From: MGBC163016 sp964462135
GTDB taxonomy: Bacteria > Actinomycetota > Coriobacteriia > Coriobacteriales > Eggerthellaceae
Direction of reading: 5' to 3'
DNA: 64,000 nucleotides
NCBI GenBank assembly: GCA_964462135.1
Contig: CAYWWK010000007.1
Coordinates: forward strand, 22,701-86,700
The notes below the pieces were generated by a model that was not told the DNA's origin, searched no databases, and saw only the letters and a program-made list of their open reading frames with translations. Positions 1 through 7,885 of this stretch are shown here, piece by piece. How positions within the stretch are numbered: the stretch's first letter is position 1; the number at the start of each line of letters is the position of its first letter. The position numbers and the translations under genes were made by a program.

Positions 1-2
1 CT

Positions 3-1370
3 GACGGCGGCCTTCCTTCGGAGGAGGCTCTGCTTGGCATAAAGCAGGCATGGGCTGAGGCCTGTGCAGCAAAGGAGCGTTCTTTGGCTGAGTACATCTT
101 CGAGAAGATGGAACCATACCTTTCCCATGACGAACTCAAGATGTGCTCTGAGGCGCTGCAGGAACTTGCCTTGGACAAGCTGCAGGAGTGCGGATTGTCG
201 CGCGAGGACCTTGAGGACATGGCGCAGATGATCTCCGAGGACATCCTGGGGATCGAGGATGGGAATTTCAAGTTGGAGCATCTTTCCACCAGCAAGATCC
301 CCGGTGGTTCGCTGAGCGTTGCCAAGATCAAGGGAACGGCTCCAGAAGATTCGCTTGCCAGTCTGATCGAATCGCTTCCCTCGTTTCCGAAAGCCGAAGG
401 AACGTCCAAGGCGGAAGATTCTTCTGAAGAGGAGGTTGCTCTTGCCGCATCGGAAGAGCAGCTCGATTTCAGCACGATTGCCGGTTATGGCAGCGTCATA
501 GAGGACATGCGCAGCCTAGGGGTGGGGATGTCTGCCGATACCGACTTCGTCGATCTGGTGGGACTCCTCAACGCCCGCCATGGCTTGACGCAGATGCCCG
601 CCATGGATTCCATCCTGTTCCGCTCACCTGTGCGCGAGGATGCGAACCGATTCGTCATGGCCGCCATAGGCGAATTGAATCTTCCGGCCGTCCATATGCA
701 TATGGAGGAGAACATCCAGGGGCTGCCGGTGCTGTGCATCAGTGCTCGGGCTGATGCGATGCCCAAGGGCACTTCCCTGCAGGATGTCTTCAAGAACGGT
801 GGCATCCTCGTGCTTGAGGATCTTGATCTCTGGTCTTCTCCCTCCTTCGACTTCCCTGAGGAAGGACCAGCGTTTTTCGTGATGCAGCTGACACGAGGTG
901 CCAGGGAAGCGGTTGAGCTGATCCGCACTTCGGTGGAGAACCCGAACGTCTACGTGTTCGCGACATCGTCCTCCACCGGTGCAGTCGATCCCTTCTATCT
1001 TGATTCCCTCGAGCCCATCACGGTCATTGACATCGATTACCCCACTCCTGAAGAGCGTGTGGAGGTGTGGATGGACATCTCACGCAGGCATCCGTCCCTG
1101 CGCGGCATCAACAAGGCCGAACTCGTCAGGTTGTCGGCGAACATGCCCCGGTTCGACATCTACATGGCGGCCCGTGATGCCGTTGAGGAGGCCTACAAGG
1201 CGGGATTGAGTGCAAGGAAGTACATTCCCGTCACGCGGGACAACATATTCGAGAAGCTGGCTGCCTATCAGCCTTTGGAATCCCCGGAGTACTCACAGCT
1301 TGAGGAGGCGGTCCTCAAAGACTTCAAGCGGGATCTGGACAACATTGACGATCTCCTCAAAGGTGAATAG
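3..1370 (+). CDS. Degenerate AAA+-like protein, 5' end cut by window edge
   Basis: I do not recognise a named family. The reading frame stays open from base 3, and the upstream codons encode plausible helical protein. The TTG at 84 (AAAGGAG at 71-77) may therefore be internal, and the gene probably starts outside the window. The first ~150 residues are acidic and helical. The second half has the layout of an AAA+ module: a strand leading into what should be a P-loop (about 610-650), a Walker-B-like ILVLEDLD (about 800-830), a sensor-1-like strand ending FATSSS (about 955-975) and a helical lid. The P-loop position reads RSPVREDANRF, with no GxxGxGK[ST]. It therefore looks like a nucleotide-binding-deficient AAA+ fold, possibly a scaffold or regulator. 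A trans-acting or alternative ATP site cannot be excluded. Confidence 0.7.
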   Translation, partial: DGGLPSEEALLGIKQAWAEACAAKERSLAEYIFEKMEPYLSHDELKMCSEALQELALDKLQECGLSREDLEDMAQMISEDILGIEDGNFKLEHLSTSKIPGGSLSVAKIKGTAPEDSLASLIESLPSFPKAEGTSKAEDSSEEEVALAASEEQLDFSTIAGYGSVIEDMRSLGVGMSADTDFVDLVGLLNARHGLTQMPAMDSILFRSPVREDANRFVMAAIGELNLPAVHMHMEENIQGLPVLCISARADAMPKGTSLQDVFKNGGILVLEDLDLWSSPSFDFPEEGPAFFVMQLTRGAREAVELIRTSVENPNVYVFATSSSTGAVDPFYLDSLEPITVIDIDYPTPEERVEVWMDISRRHPSLRGINKAELVRLSANMPRFDIYMAARDAVEEAYKAGLSARKYIPVTRDNIFEKLAAYQPLESPEYSQLEEAVLKDFKRDLDNIDDLLKGE

Positions 1371-1403
1371 CCTCTCCCGTTCGGCAGAGACGGCGAACCG
1401 ATC

Positions 1404-1964
1404 ATGATCATCATCGACATGCTCCTGGTTGGTGTCGGGCTGTCCATGGATGCGTTCGCTGCATCGGTATGCAAAGGGCTCCAGCAGAAACGGGTCAACT
1501 GGAAGCATGCTTTCGCAACCGCGCTTTCCTTTGGCCTGTTCCAGGCGGGCATGCCTCTCATCGGGTGGCTGCTCGGCTCGTCATTCGCCGCTCTGATAGA
1601 GCCTGTTGACCACTGGATAGCCTTCCTCCTCCTGGCGTTCGTGGGTGGGAAGATGCTTTGGGATGGGTTCCATGAAACCTGCGACGCAAGCGCGCCGGAT
1701 GCCTTCGATGTGCGTGAGCTTCTCGTGCTTTCAGTCGCCACCAGCATCGATGCACTTGTGGTGGGCATCTCCTTCGCGATGACGGGCATTGACATCTGGG
1801 TTGCGGCGGCGGTCATCGGGGGAATCACCTTCGTCCTGTCCTTGGCCGGCTTCGTCATTGGGAACAGGTTCGGGGCGCGCTATGAGCGCGGCGCGACCAT
1901 CTTAGGTGGAGTCGCCCTGATCATCCTGGGATTCAAGATACTCCTTGAGCACCTGTTCGGCTAG
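1404..1964 (+). CDS. mntP: MntP-type manganese efflux pump
   Basis: This is a small multi-pass membrane exporter of 186 aa, the usual size for the MntP (YebN) family, which exports Mn2+ and limits manganese toxicity. It shows six hydrophobic segments in two similar halves. Each half carries the family's acidic helix motif: GLSMDAFAAS near residue 13 and ATSIDALVVG near residue 113. The start ATG at 1404 lies 34 nt after the preceding stop and has no clear Shine-Dalgarno sequence. No yybP-ykoY-like manganese riboswitch is visible in the short gap. Its end faces pheA on the other strand. Confidence 0.92.
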   Translation: MIIIDMLLVGVGLSMDAFAASVCKGLQQKRVNWKHAFATALSFGLFQAGMPLIGWLLGSSFAALIEPVDHWIAFLLLAFVGGKMLWDGFHETCDASAPDAFDVRELLVLSVATSIDALVVGISFAMTGIDIWVAAAVIGGITFVLSLAGFVIGNRFGARYERGATILGGVALIILGFKILLEHLFG

Positions 1965-1997
1965 ACCGAATGCGGCTCAACCCCTTCCGTCCGCTTC

Positions 1998-2849
1998 CTA
2001 GAGGATGGGGTAGGAACCGAGCACCTTCACTTCGCGCAGCTTCAACCGAAGGCATGCCAGCGCCGTCTGGGCCGCAAGATCAGTGTCCTTGCCTTCGAAC
2101 TCCATGAAGAACATGTAGTCACCCAGCTGCTGCTTCAAGGGACGGGATTGCACCATGGTCAGATTGATGCCCGCATAGGCGAACTCCGAGAGGATCATGT
2201 TCAGAGTTCCGGCTCTGTCAACGCGCAGGAAAAGCGCCACCGTCGTCTTGAAGCGATCGCTTTCAAGCAGCGGTGCCGATCCGAGCCGTCCAATGAGTGC
2301 GAAGGCCGTCTGGTTTCCCAGGTTGTCCTCTATGGACCGTTCGATGATCTGACAGCCGTAGAGCTTCGCTGCCAAAGGATTGGCGATGCCGGCGATGGAG
2401 GGATTGCCAGCCGCCAAGCGGGCGCTTTCAGCGGTGGAGGAGGTGACTTGGGTACCGCGTCCAGGGAAGTGCTCGGTCAAGAATCGGCGACACTGGGCGA
2501 TTCCCTGGGGGTGGGAGGCGATCGTCGTTATCTGGGCTGGGTCGGTGTCAGGGGCAACCATCAGACAGTGATGGATGTCGAAGACCTCTTCGGCCAGGAT
2601 CACTGATGAGGATCGGAAGGCGAAATTGTCCAAGGTGGACGTGACGGGCCCCTCTAGGGAATTCTCCTTGGCGACGACGCCATAGGTGGTTCGGCTGCGA
2701 TCAACCGCATCAAAGACCTCATCGAAGCTGGCGCATTCCACCAGTTCGGCATCTGGTCTTCCAAGCTTCTCCGCGAAGGAGAGAGCGGCCTGGTGGGAGT
2801 AGGTCCCGAAAGGACCCAAAAATGCTATGGAAAAAGTGTCGGTGTTCAT
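1998..2849 (-). CDS. pheA: Prephenate dehydratase with ACT domain
   Basis: The enzyme converts prephenate to phenylpyruvate in phenylalanine biosynthesis. The catalytic domain opens with FLGPFGTYSHQAA and includes the DRFKTTV segment, equivalent to the conserved TRF motif of the family. An ACT domain for phenylalanine feedback covers roughly the last 80 residues (KTTVALFLRV...GINLTMVQSRP...YMFFMEF). I prefer ATG at 2849 (283 aa) over the longer frame from 2885: it is preceded by AGGA about 7 nt upstream, and the extra 12 residues are not conserved-looking. There is no chorismate mutase domain, so this is the monofunctional type. It is divergent from the hydrogenase operon across about 200 nt. 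Confidence 0.93.
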   Translation of the reverse strand: MNTDTFSIAFLGPFGTYSHQAALSFAEKLGRPDAELVECASFDEVFDAVDRSRTTYGVVAKENSLEGPVTSTLDNFAFRSSSVILAEEVFDIHHCLMVAPDTDPAQITTIASHPQGIAQCRRFLTEHFPGRGTQVTSSTAESARLAAGNPSIAGIANPLAAKLYGCQIIERSIEDNLGNQTAFALIGRLGSAPLLESDRFKTTVALFLRVDRAGTLNMILSEFAYAGINLTMVQSRPLKQQLGDYMFFMEFEGKDTDLAAQTALACLRLKLREVKVLGSYPIL

Positions 2850-2906
2850 GTCCGTTCCTGTCGATTCCCGTGAGTGATTACGCATGATACCTCATGGGGG
2901 TGCAAT

Positions 2907-2932
2907 TGTTACGCGCTGATTTCTGCGTAACA
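2907..2932. promoter_or_regulatory. Perfect inverted repeat, candidate operator
   Basis: TGTTACGC (2907-2914) and GCGTAACA (2925-2932) form an 8-bp perfect inverted repeat with a 10-nt spacer. It lies between divergent pheA and the hydrogenase operon. It cannot be a terminator for a plus-strand gene because nothing is transcribed into it from the left, so a dimeric regulator site is more likely. The regulator is unknown. A second, smaller repeat (CTTGC-CAT-GCAAG, 2944-2956) follows. Confidence 0.5.
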
Positions 2933-3053
2933 TTTTGGAGCCGCTTGCCATGCAAGGCAGACTTTTTCCTGTTTCCACCTTCCGTTTATCTTGTGATGAT
3001 TGCAAAATGTTTCATGTTCGTAACCTACGAGGGCACCTGGAGGGGGTGTGCAC

Positions 3054-4358
3054 ATGGAAGATCTGGCCAAGACGACAGACGTTTTCTCTGTCCTTGAGTC
3101 ACGAGGCGTCACTCGTCGCAGCTTCATGAAGTTCTGCGCCGGTGTCGCTGCAGCTGCCGGTTTGTCACAGCTGGCGGTTCCGCGTGTGGCTGAGGCTATC
3201 GAGAAATCTGTCATCGGTGCCACATCGGGAGATCTCTATCCTGTCATCTGGATGGAGGGCGGATCATGTACGGGATGCACGGAGTCGTTCGCCCAGATAG
3301 AGACGCCGGACGTGGCAACGATCGTTCTGGATGTGATTTCTCTGAACTACTCAGAGACGCTTTCAGCAGCGGCCGGTTGGTCGGTGGAGGAGGCTAAGGC
3401 CCAAACCATCGAAGCCGGCAATTACATCCTGATCTATGAGGGTGCAGTTCAGAAGGGATGGGGTGGCAATGCCCTGCGCGTGGCAGGGGAGATCGGCACC
3501 GAGGCGCTGGCACATGCGGCTGCAAGCGCAAATGCCGTTGTTGCCGTTGGCTCCTGCGCCGTCAATGGTGGCTGGTGTGCAGCCCATCCGAATCCGTCCA
3601 ATGCCATGGGCGTCCAACAATTCCTCAAGGAGGAAGGCATCGAGACTCCGGTCGTGAACATTCCGGGGTGTCCCGTCAATCCTGAATGGGTCATGTCCGT
3701 TCTGGTCGATGTGGTCATGCTGCAGGATCCAAGCCTGCTCAAGCTCAACGACTTCTCCATGCCAGCGGGACTCTTCAATCAGACCATCCATGACAACTGC
3801 GAGCGTCGTGGTCATTTCGAGAATGGCGAGTTCGTCTATGAATTCGGCAGCGAAGAAGAGGCGAAGGGCTATTGCCTCTATCCTCTTGGTTGCCGTGGTC
3901 CGCAGACCCATTCCGTCTGCGGCGTGACCCTTTGGAACGACCGTCGTTCCTGGTGCGTCCAGGCAGGCAGCCCCTGCATCGGCTGCTGCGAGGCGAATCC
4001 GAACAACCCGGGTGACAACTGGGTCGAGGTCAACACGCCGTTCTACAACCGCTTCCGCGATCTGCGCATCGGGGATCTGCACTTCCAGCCTGAACCGGTG
4101 GCATGGGCGGTTACCGGCATCTTGGCAGCAGCCCTTGTCATCCATGGCTTCGGCATGAAGAAGACGGGCCGCATGGATGGCGGTGCTGACTTCGAGCCGA
4201 TCCGCAAGTGGGACAAGGAACATCCCAACGAGTCCATTGGCGTGTATGCTGACCCCGAGCAGGGTGGACCGGTCCTTGATCCTGAAGTCTGCGAAGAGAA
4301 CACCCATCATGCAGCACCAGCTGCCGATGAGGTCGTTGCCGATTACGAGAAGGAATAG
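3054..4358 (+). CDS. [NiFe] hydrogenase small subunit, Tat-exported
   Basis: This is the electron-transferring Fe-S subunit of a group 1, membrane-bound uptake hydrogenase. A twin-arginine signal (TRRSFMKF, Arg 21-22) is followed by a hydrophobic core ending near AEA, so the folded heterodimer is exported. The proximal cluster motif GGSCTGCTES is present, and further cysteines for the medial and distal clusters follow (PGCPVN, CLYPLGCRGP, CIGCCE). A C-terminal membrane helix (VAWAVTGILAAALVIHGF) anchors it to the cytochrome b subunit. It is followed by an unusual ~66-residue charged tail. ATG 3054 is preferred over GTG 3048 because GGAGGGG at 3039-3045 is 8 nt from the ATG. It is the first gene of the operon. 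Confidence 0.93.
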   Translation: MEDLAKTTDVFSVLESRGVTRRSFMKFCAGVAAAAGLSQLAVPRVAEAIEKSVIGATSGDLYPVIWMEGGSCTGCTESFAQIETPDVATIVLDVISLNYSETLSAAAGWSVEEAKAQTIEAGNYILIYEGAVQKGWGGNALRVAGEIGTEALAHAAASANAVVAVGSCAVNGGWCAAHPNPSNAMGVQQFLKEEGIETPVVNIPGCPVNPEWVMSVLVDVVMLQDPSLLKLNDFSMPAGLFNQTIHDNCERRGHFENGEFVYEFGSEEEAKGYCLYPLGCRGPQTHSVCGVTLWNDRRSWCVQAGSPCIGCCEANPNNPGDNWVEVNTPFYNRFRDLRIGDLHFQPEPVAWAVTGILAAALVIHGFGMKKTGRMDGGADFEPIRKWDKEHPNESIGVYADPEQGGPVLDPEVCEENTHHAAPAADEVVADYEKE

Positions 4359-4373
4359 GGGGTGGGTAACTAG

Positions 4374-6047
4374 ATGACACGTTCAATCATCGATCCGATC
4401 ACACGAATCGAAGGCCATCTGCGCGTTGAGATGGAAGTCGAACAGGGAGTCGTGACCGACGCATGGGTTTCAGGCGGATGCTTCCGCGGCATGGAGCTTG
4501 TCGTGCAGAACCGCACTCCCCAAGATGCCGCTCAGATCGTGCAGCGCATTTGCGGTGTGTGCCCTGTCAGCCACAGCCATGCTTCCGCCATCGCTGCGGA
4601 GAAGTCCTATGGCATCACCATTTCCAACAATGCGCGCCTGGTGCGCAACCTCATCGAGGGTGCGCAGTTCCTGCATTCGCACATCCTGTGGTTCTACAAC
4701 CTGTGTGCTCTTGACTACGTGAATCCGCTGGATTCCCTGAAGGCCGACGTGGCTGATACCTATGAGCTTGCCAAGGCTGCAGGAACATCCATGAATACGG
4801 ACTTCTATGCCCTGAAGGAGAAGCTTGAGGCCTTCGCTGCCAACGGACAGCTTTCCATCTTCTCGGGGAGTTGGTTCGATTGCGACAACGGTGAAGGCTA
4901 CAAGCTGACCCCTGAGCTCAACCTGATCTGCACGGCCCATTATCTTGAGGCGTTGAAGATGCAGGCCAAGGCAAGCCAGGTCGCTGCTCTCATTGGTGGC
5001 AAGATGCCCCATGTCATGACCATCGTTCCCGGTGGGACGGCCTTCGTTCCCACGGAGAGCAAGCTTGACGAGTTGTGGTCGTTGGTGAATGAGATCTATG
5101 ACTGGGTCTCCACCACCATGATTCAGGACACGCTTGCATTGGCTCCGGCCTATACCGATGTCCTCAAGTTCGGCAAGGGCTGCGGGCGCTACATCGCCTG
5201 GGGCGTCTTCGAGGGACCCGGTTGGCCCTATGGCGGTGACTACACCGAGCAGATGATTCATCGCTATCTGCCCATGGGCGTTCTTGATGAAGAGCTCAAC
5301 GTGAGCAATGTCGAAGAGCCGCTCATCACCGAATACATGGGCCATTCCTGGTACAAGGGTGAGGGAACCTATGAGTCTCCCTACTTCGTGACGGAGCCCG
5401 ACTTCACTGAATATGACGTTGAGGACCGCTACACGTGGGTCAAGTGCCCCGCCTATGATGGCAAGCCCATGGAAGCCGGTGGCTTCGCACGCATCCTGGC
5501 AGCCTATCAGCGCAACGTTCCCTTCGTCGTGGAGCAGGTTGACGCCATGCTGGTTGCCCTGGGTGCTCGCCCCGGTCAACTTTCAGTGCTTCAGAACACC
5601 TTGGGCCGCACGGCGTCCCGTCAGATCGAGACGCTCTACATCGCGGGCCTCATGAAGGAATGGACGCTCGAGCTCATGGAGGCCATCGCCGGTGGCGATT
5701 CCGAGTACTTCAAGGAGCCTCTCACCACCACCGGTGAGGGCACGGGCTTCTGGGAGGCGCCACGTGGTGCTCTGTACCATTCCGAGAAGGTCACCAACAA
5801 CAACGTCGATGGCTATCAGATCATCATTCCCTCCACCTGGAACCTGGCTCCCATGAATGCCGAAGGCGTCCATGGCCCCATGGAGCAGGCGCTCATCGGA
5901 TGCCCTGTCCAGGATGTGGAGATGCCCATCAATGCGCTGCGTACGGTTCACTCCTTTGACCCCTGCACAGCCTGCGCGGTGCACATCACCGAACCGGCAA
6001 CGGGCAAGACGTTCAAGACGGTGACAAGCCCTTGGGGGGTGAAGTAG
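4374..6047 (+). CDS. [NiFe] hydrogenase large (catalytic) subunit
   Basis: This subunit carries the NiFe active site that splits H2. The N-terminal L1 cysteine pair is in RICGVCPVSH and the C-terminal L2 pair is in DPCTACAVH. A 15-residue tail follows the His, which is the usual precursor peptide removed by a maturation endopeptidase; the gene at 7236 encodes such an enzyme. It is 557 aa, normal for group 1 enzymes. The start has GGGGGTGGG 7 nt upstream, and the gap to the small subunit gene is 15 nt. It has no signal of its own and would be co-exported with the small subunit. The Hyp assembly genes are not in this window. Confidence 0.95.
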   Translation: MTRSIIDPITRIEGHLRVEMEVEQGVVTDAWVSGGCFRGMELVVQNRTPQDAAQIVQRICGVCPVSHSHASAIAAEKSYGITISNNARLVRNLIEGAQFLHSHILWFYNLCALDYVNPLDSLKADVADTYELAKAAGTSMNTDFYALKEKLEAFAANGQLSIFSGSWFDCDNGEGYKLTPELNLICTAHYLEALKMQAKASQVAALIGGKMPHVMTIVPGGTAFVPTESKLDELWSLVNEIYDWVSTTMIQDTLALAPAYTDVLKFGKGCGRYIAWGVFEGPGWPYGGDYTEQMIHRYLPMGVLDEELNVSNVEEPLITEYMGHSWYKGEGTYESPYFVTEPDFTEYDVEDRYTWVKCPAYDGKPMEAGGFARILAAYQRNVPFVVEQVDAMLVALGARPGQLSVLQNTLGRTASRQIETLYIAGLMKEWTLELMEAIAGGDSEYFKEPLTTTGEGTGFWEAPRGALYHSEKVTNNNVDGYQIIIPSTWNLAPMNAEGVHGPMEQALIGCPVQDVEMPINALRTVHSFDPCTACAVHITEPATGKTFKTVTSPWGVK

Positions 6048-6048
6048 G

Positions 6049-6741
6049 ATGGCACATCTCGCACATTATCGCGAAGCGCACCCGATGGTATTCGTGGTGA
6101 CGCACTGGATCAACCTCATCGCCATGGTTTGGCTGATCTTCTCCGGCTTCATCATCCACTATCCGTTCATTCCGGGGATCATGGGAATCTGCCGTGGCTC
6201 CCATGTCCTGTTCGGCTTCATCCTGCTGATCAACATGATCTTCCGCGTGATCGCTGCCTTCTTCGTGAAGACCTCTCCCACGGGAGGCACGCGCAAGCAG
6301 GATACCGACTACAAATCCTGGCTGCCTCAGAAGGACAATCGCCATCAGGCGCTTGAATGGGTGAAGTACTACCTGTTCCTGAAGAAGGATCATCCACTGG
6401 GTGCCAAGCTGGGCGTTCCGCAGAAGCTTTCCTATCTGCTGATCCCCATCCTCATCTTCGTGATGTGGTGGACCGGCATGTGCATCTGGGCACCCGTGAT
6501 GGATATGGGCCCGTTCGCGGCAACGGTGAACTTCGTCGGTGGCGCCATGAGCATGCGCATCATCCATTACTATCTGATGTTCGTGTTCATCTGCTTCATG
6601 TTCATCCATATCTATCTTGCGAATGTGGAGAGCTTCGCACCCACCAAGCTCATGTTCATCCGCAAGGAGCATGGCGGACTGGTCTACGATCCTGAGCTTC
6701 ACAACATCGTTGGCGAGGATATGGATCCGCACAAGGATTAG
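6049..6741 (+). CDS. Hydrogenase cytochrome b subunit
   Basis: This is the integral membrane di-heme cytochrome b (HyaC/HydC type) that passes electrons from the hydrogenase small subunit to the quinone pool. The 230 aa contain four hydrophobic helices with histidines placed as heme ligands (TQWxN-like THWINLIAM near the start, SHVLFGFILL, and the HYYLMFVFICFMFIHIYL region). It begins 1 nt after the large subunit stop with GGGGGGTG 7 nt upstream, so it is translationally linked. A strong terminator follows the gene. Confidence 0.92.
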   Translation: MAHLAHYREAHPMVFVVTHWINLIAMVWLIFSGFIIHYPFIPGIMGICRGSHVLFGFILLINMIFRVIAAFFVKTSPTGGTRKQDTDYKSWLPQKDNRHQALEWVKYYLFLKKDHPLGAKLGVPQKLSYLLIPILIFVMWWTGMCIWAPVMDMGPFAATVNFVGGAMSMRIIHYYLMFVFICFMFIHIYLANVESFAPTKLMFIRKEHGGLVYDPELHNIVGEDMDPHKD

Positions 6742-6768
6742 CATCCGTGCGACAGAGCGAATCCTCTG

Positions 6769-6801
6769 AAAGCAGCAGTCCTTCCGGGCTGCTGCTTTTT
6801 C
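6769..6801 (+). terminator. Rho-independent terminator after hydrogenase structural genes
   Basis: A 13-bp stem (6769-6781 with 6786-6798, one G-U pair) with a TTCC loop is followed by a T-run. It separates the three structural genes from the small membrane protein and protease genes, so those may have separate or read-through expression. Confidence 0.85.
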
Positions 6802-6823
6802 TTCGTGTAGAATCGAGCAGACA

Positions 6824-7249
6824 ATGAAACTCACTGATGAACAGATACAGCGCGAAGATGCCTTCCTGAAGGGTCTTCCCCGCATCAATTGGGGGGCGCT
6901 TCTCATGCCGCCTATCTGGGGACCGGCTCATGGCTTCTGGGTGACGGTGCTCTACTACCCTGCATGGCTCGTTGCTGACAATGTGTTCTATGGCGCTTTC
7001 CAGGAGCAGACCGTCCTTTCCTTCGTGATAGCCGCGCTCACCTTCGTCCTGCTTTTAGGGATAACCATCGCCTTCGCCATCGTCGCACAGCCCATCGCGG
7101 CCCATCGAGCAGAGGACAGAGGCATCAGTCGCGCTGATTACCTCAAGCGCCAGAGAATCTGGGCCATCGCCAGTGCACTCATCGGATTGGTCATGATCGG
7201 TCTCGCCACCTATTACAACCTTGAGGTCCGTCCCCATGTCGCATCCTGA
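6824..7249 (+). CDS. Small membrane protein of hydrogenase locus, DUF2628-like
   Basis: The function is unknown. The 141 aa begin with a polar ~20-residue segment, then INWGALLMPPIWGPAHGFW, a pattern like that of DUF2628 membrane proteins, then three hydrophobic helices. A TAGAAT at 6808-6813 would place a transcription start within a few bases of the ATG, and no Shine-Dalgarno is visible, so translation may be leaderless. It overlaps the maturation protease gene by 14 nt. That placement suggests a role near hydrogenase assembly or the membrane module, but nothing in the sequence shows this directly. Confidence 0.75.
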   Translation: MKLTDEQIQREDAFLKGLPRINWGALLMPPIWGPAHGFWVTVLYYPAWLVADNVFYGAFQEQTVLSFVIAALTFVLLLGITIAFAIVAQPIAAHRAEDRGISRADYLKRQRIWAIASALIGLVMIGLATYYNLEVRPHVAS

Positions 7250-7832
7250 TCAGCTGATGAATGAGCCACCAGAGAAGGTCGCCGTCTTCTGCGTGGGCAA
7301 TATGCTCATGATGGATGATGGTGTGGGTCCTGCCGTCTTCGAAGAGCTTTCCACGTCCTACTCCCTTCCACCTGAGATCGATCTGATCGACGTTGGCTGC
7401 ATGAGCCTGAATATGGTGGAAATGGTTGACGAGGCTGACTATCTGGTCACGGTGGACGCAGTGGATGGCACCGAAGAGCCTGCGGGCACCATCTTCGAGT
7501 TCGCGCCCGAGGACATGGCCCGTCATACCGGCGCCATGGCATCACTGCATGATCTGAAATTGATCGACCTCTTTGATGCTGCTGGACTGTTGGGCTACGA
7601 GGCTGAGGGCAAGTGCTTCGGCATGCAGGTGCTGAACCGCTCTCCTGAGACGGTGACGGTAGGATTGAGCAAGCCAGTCTTTGATGCGCTGCCCCGCCTC
7701 GTCGATGCCGTTCTCGCCGATCTGACATTGCGCGGCCATGTCATAATCCATGAAGCAACAGGGCAGACGGTGACATGGGGCTGGCATCATCCGATGCATG
7801 GACAGGATGAGTCTTCGCATACAATAGAATGA
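7236..7832 (+). CDS. Hydrogenase maturation protease (HyaD/HybD family)
   Basis: This nickel-dependent endopeptidase of family M52 removes the C-terminal tail of the large subunit after Ni insertion. The family signature GNMLMMDDGVGP (conserved Asp/Glu metal site) is near the N terminus, and VTVDAVDG holds the next conserved acidic residue. The following SLHDLKLIDL supplies the His. ATG 7236 (198 aa) fits better than the in-frame TTG at 7221 because GAGGT lies 8 nt upstream. It overlaps the previous gene by 14 nt, so the two are coupled. The C terminus is ~30 residues longer than compact homologues and His-rich (WGWHHPMHG), which could touch metal; that part is inference. Confidence 0.9.
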   Translation: MSHPDQLMNEPPEKVAVFCVGNMLMMDDGVGPAVFEELSTSYSLPPEIDLIDVGCMSLNMVEMVDEADYLVTVDAVDGTEEPAGTIFEFAPEDMARHTGAMASLHDLKLIDLFDAAGLLGYEAEGKCFGMQVLNRSPETVTVGLSKPVFDALPRLVDAVLADLTLRGHVIIHEATGQTVTWGWHHPMHGQDESSHTIE

Positions 7833-7885
7833 ATGCAATCGTGCGTGTGTGTAGGTTTGCTTGAGACACAGTTGAGGTGCCTTTC

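Noticed and set aside
4470..5579. 369-codon minus-strand frame
   Set aside because: Antisense shadow of the hydrogenase large subunit.
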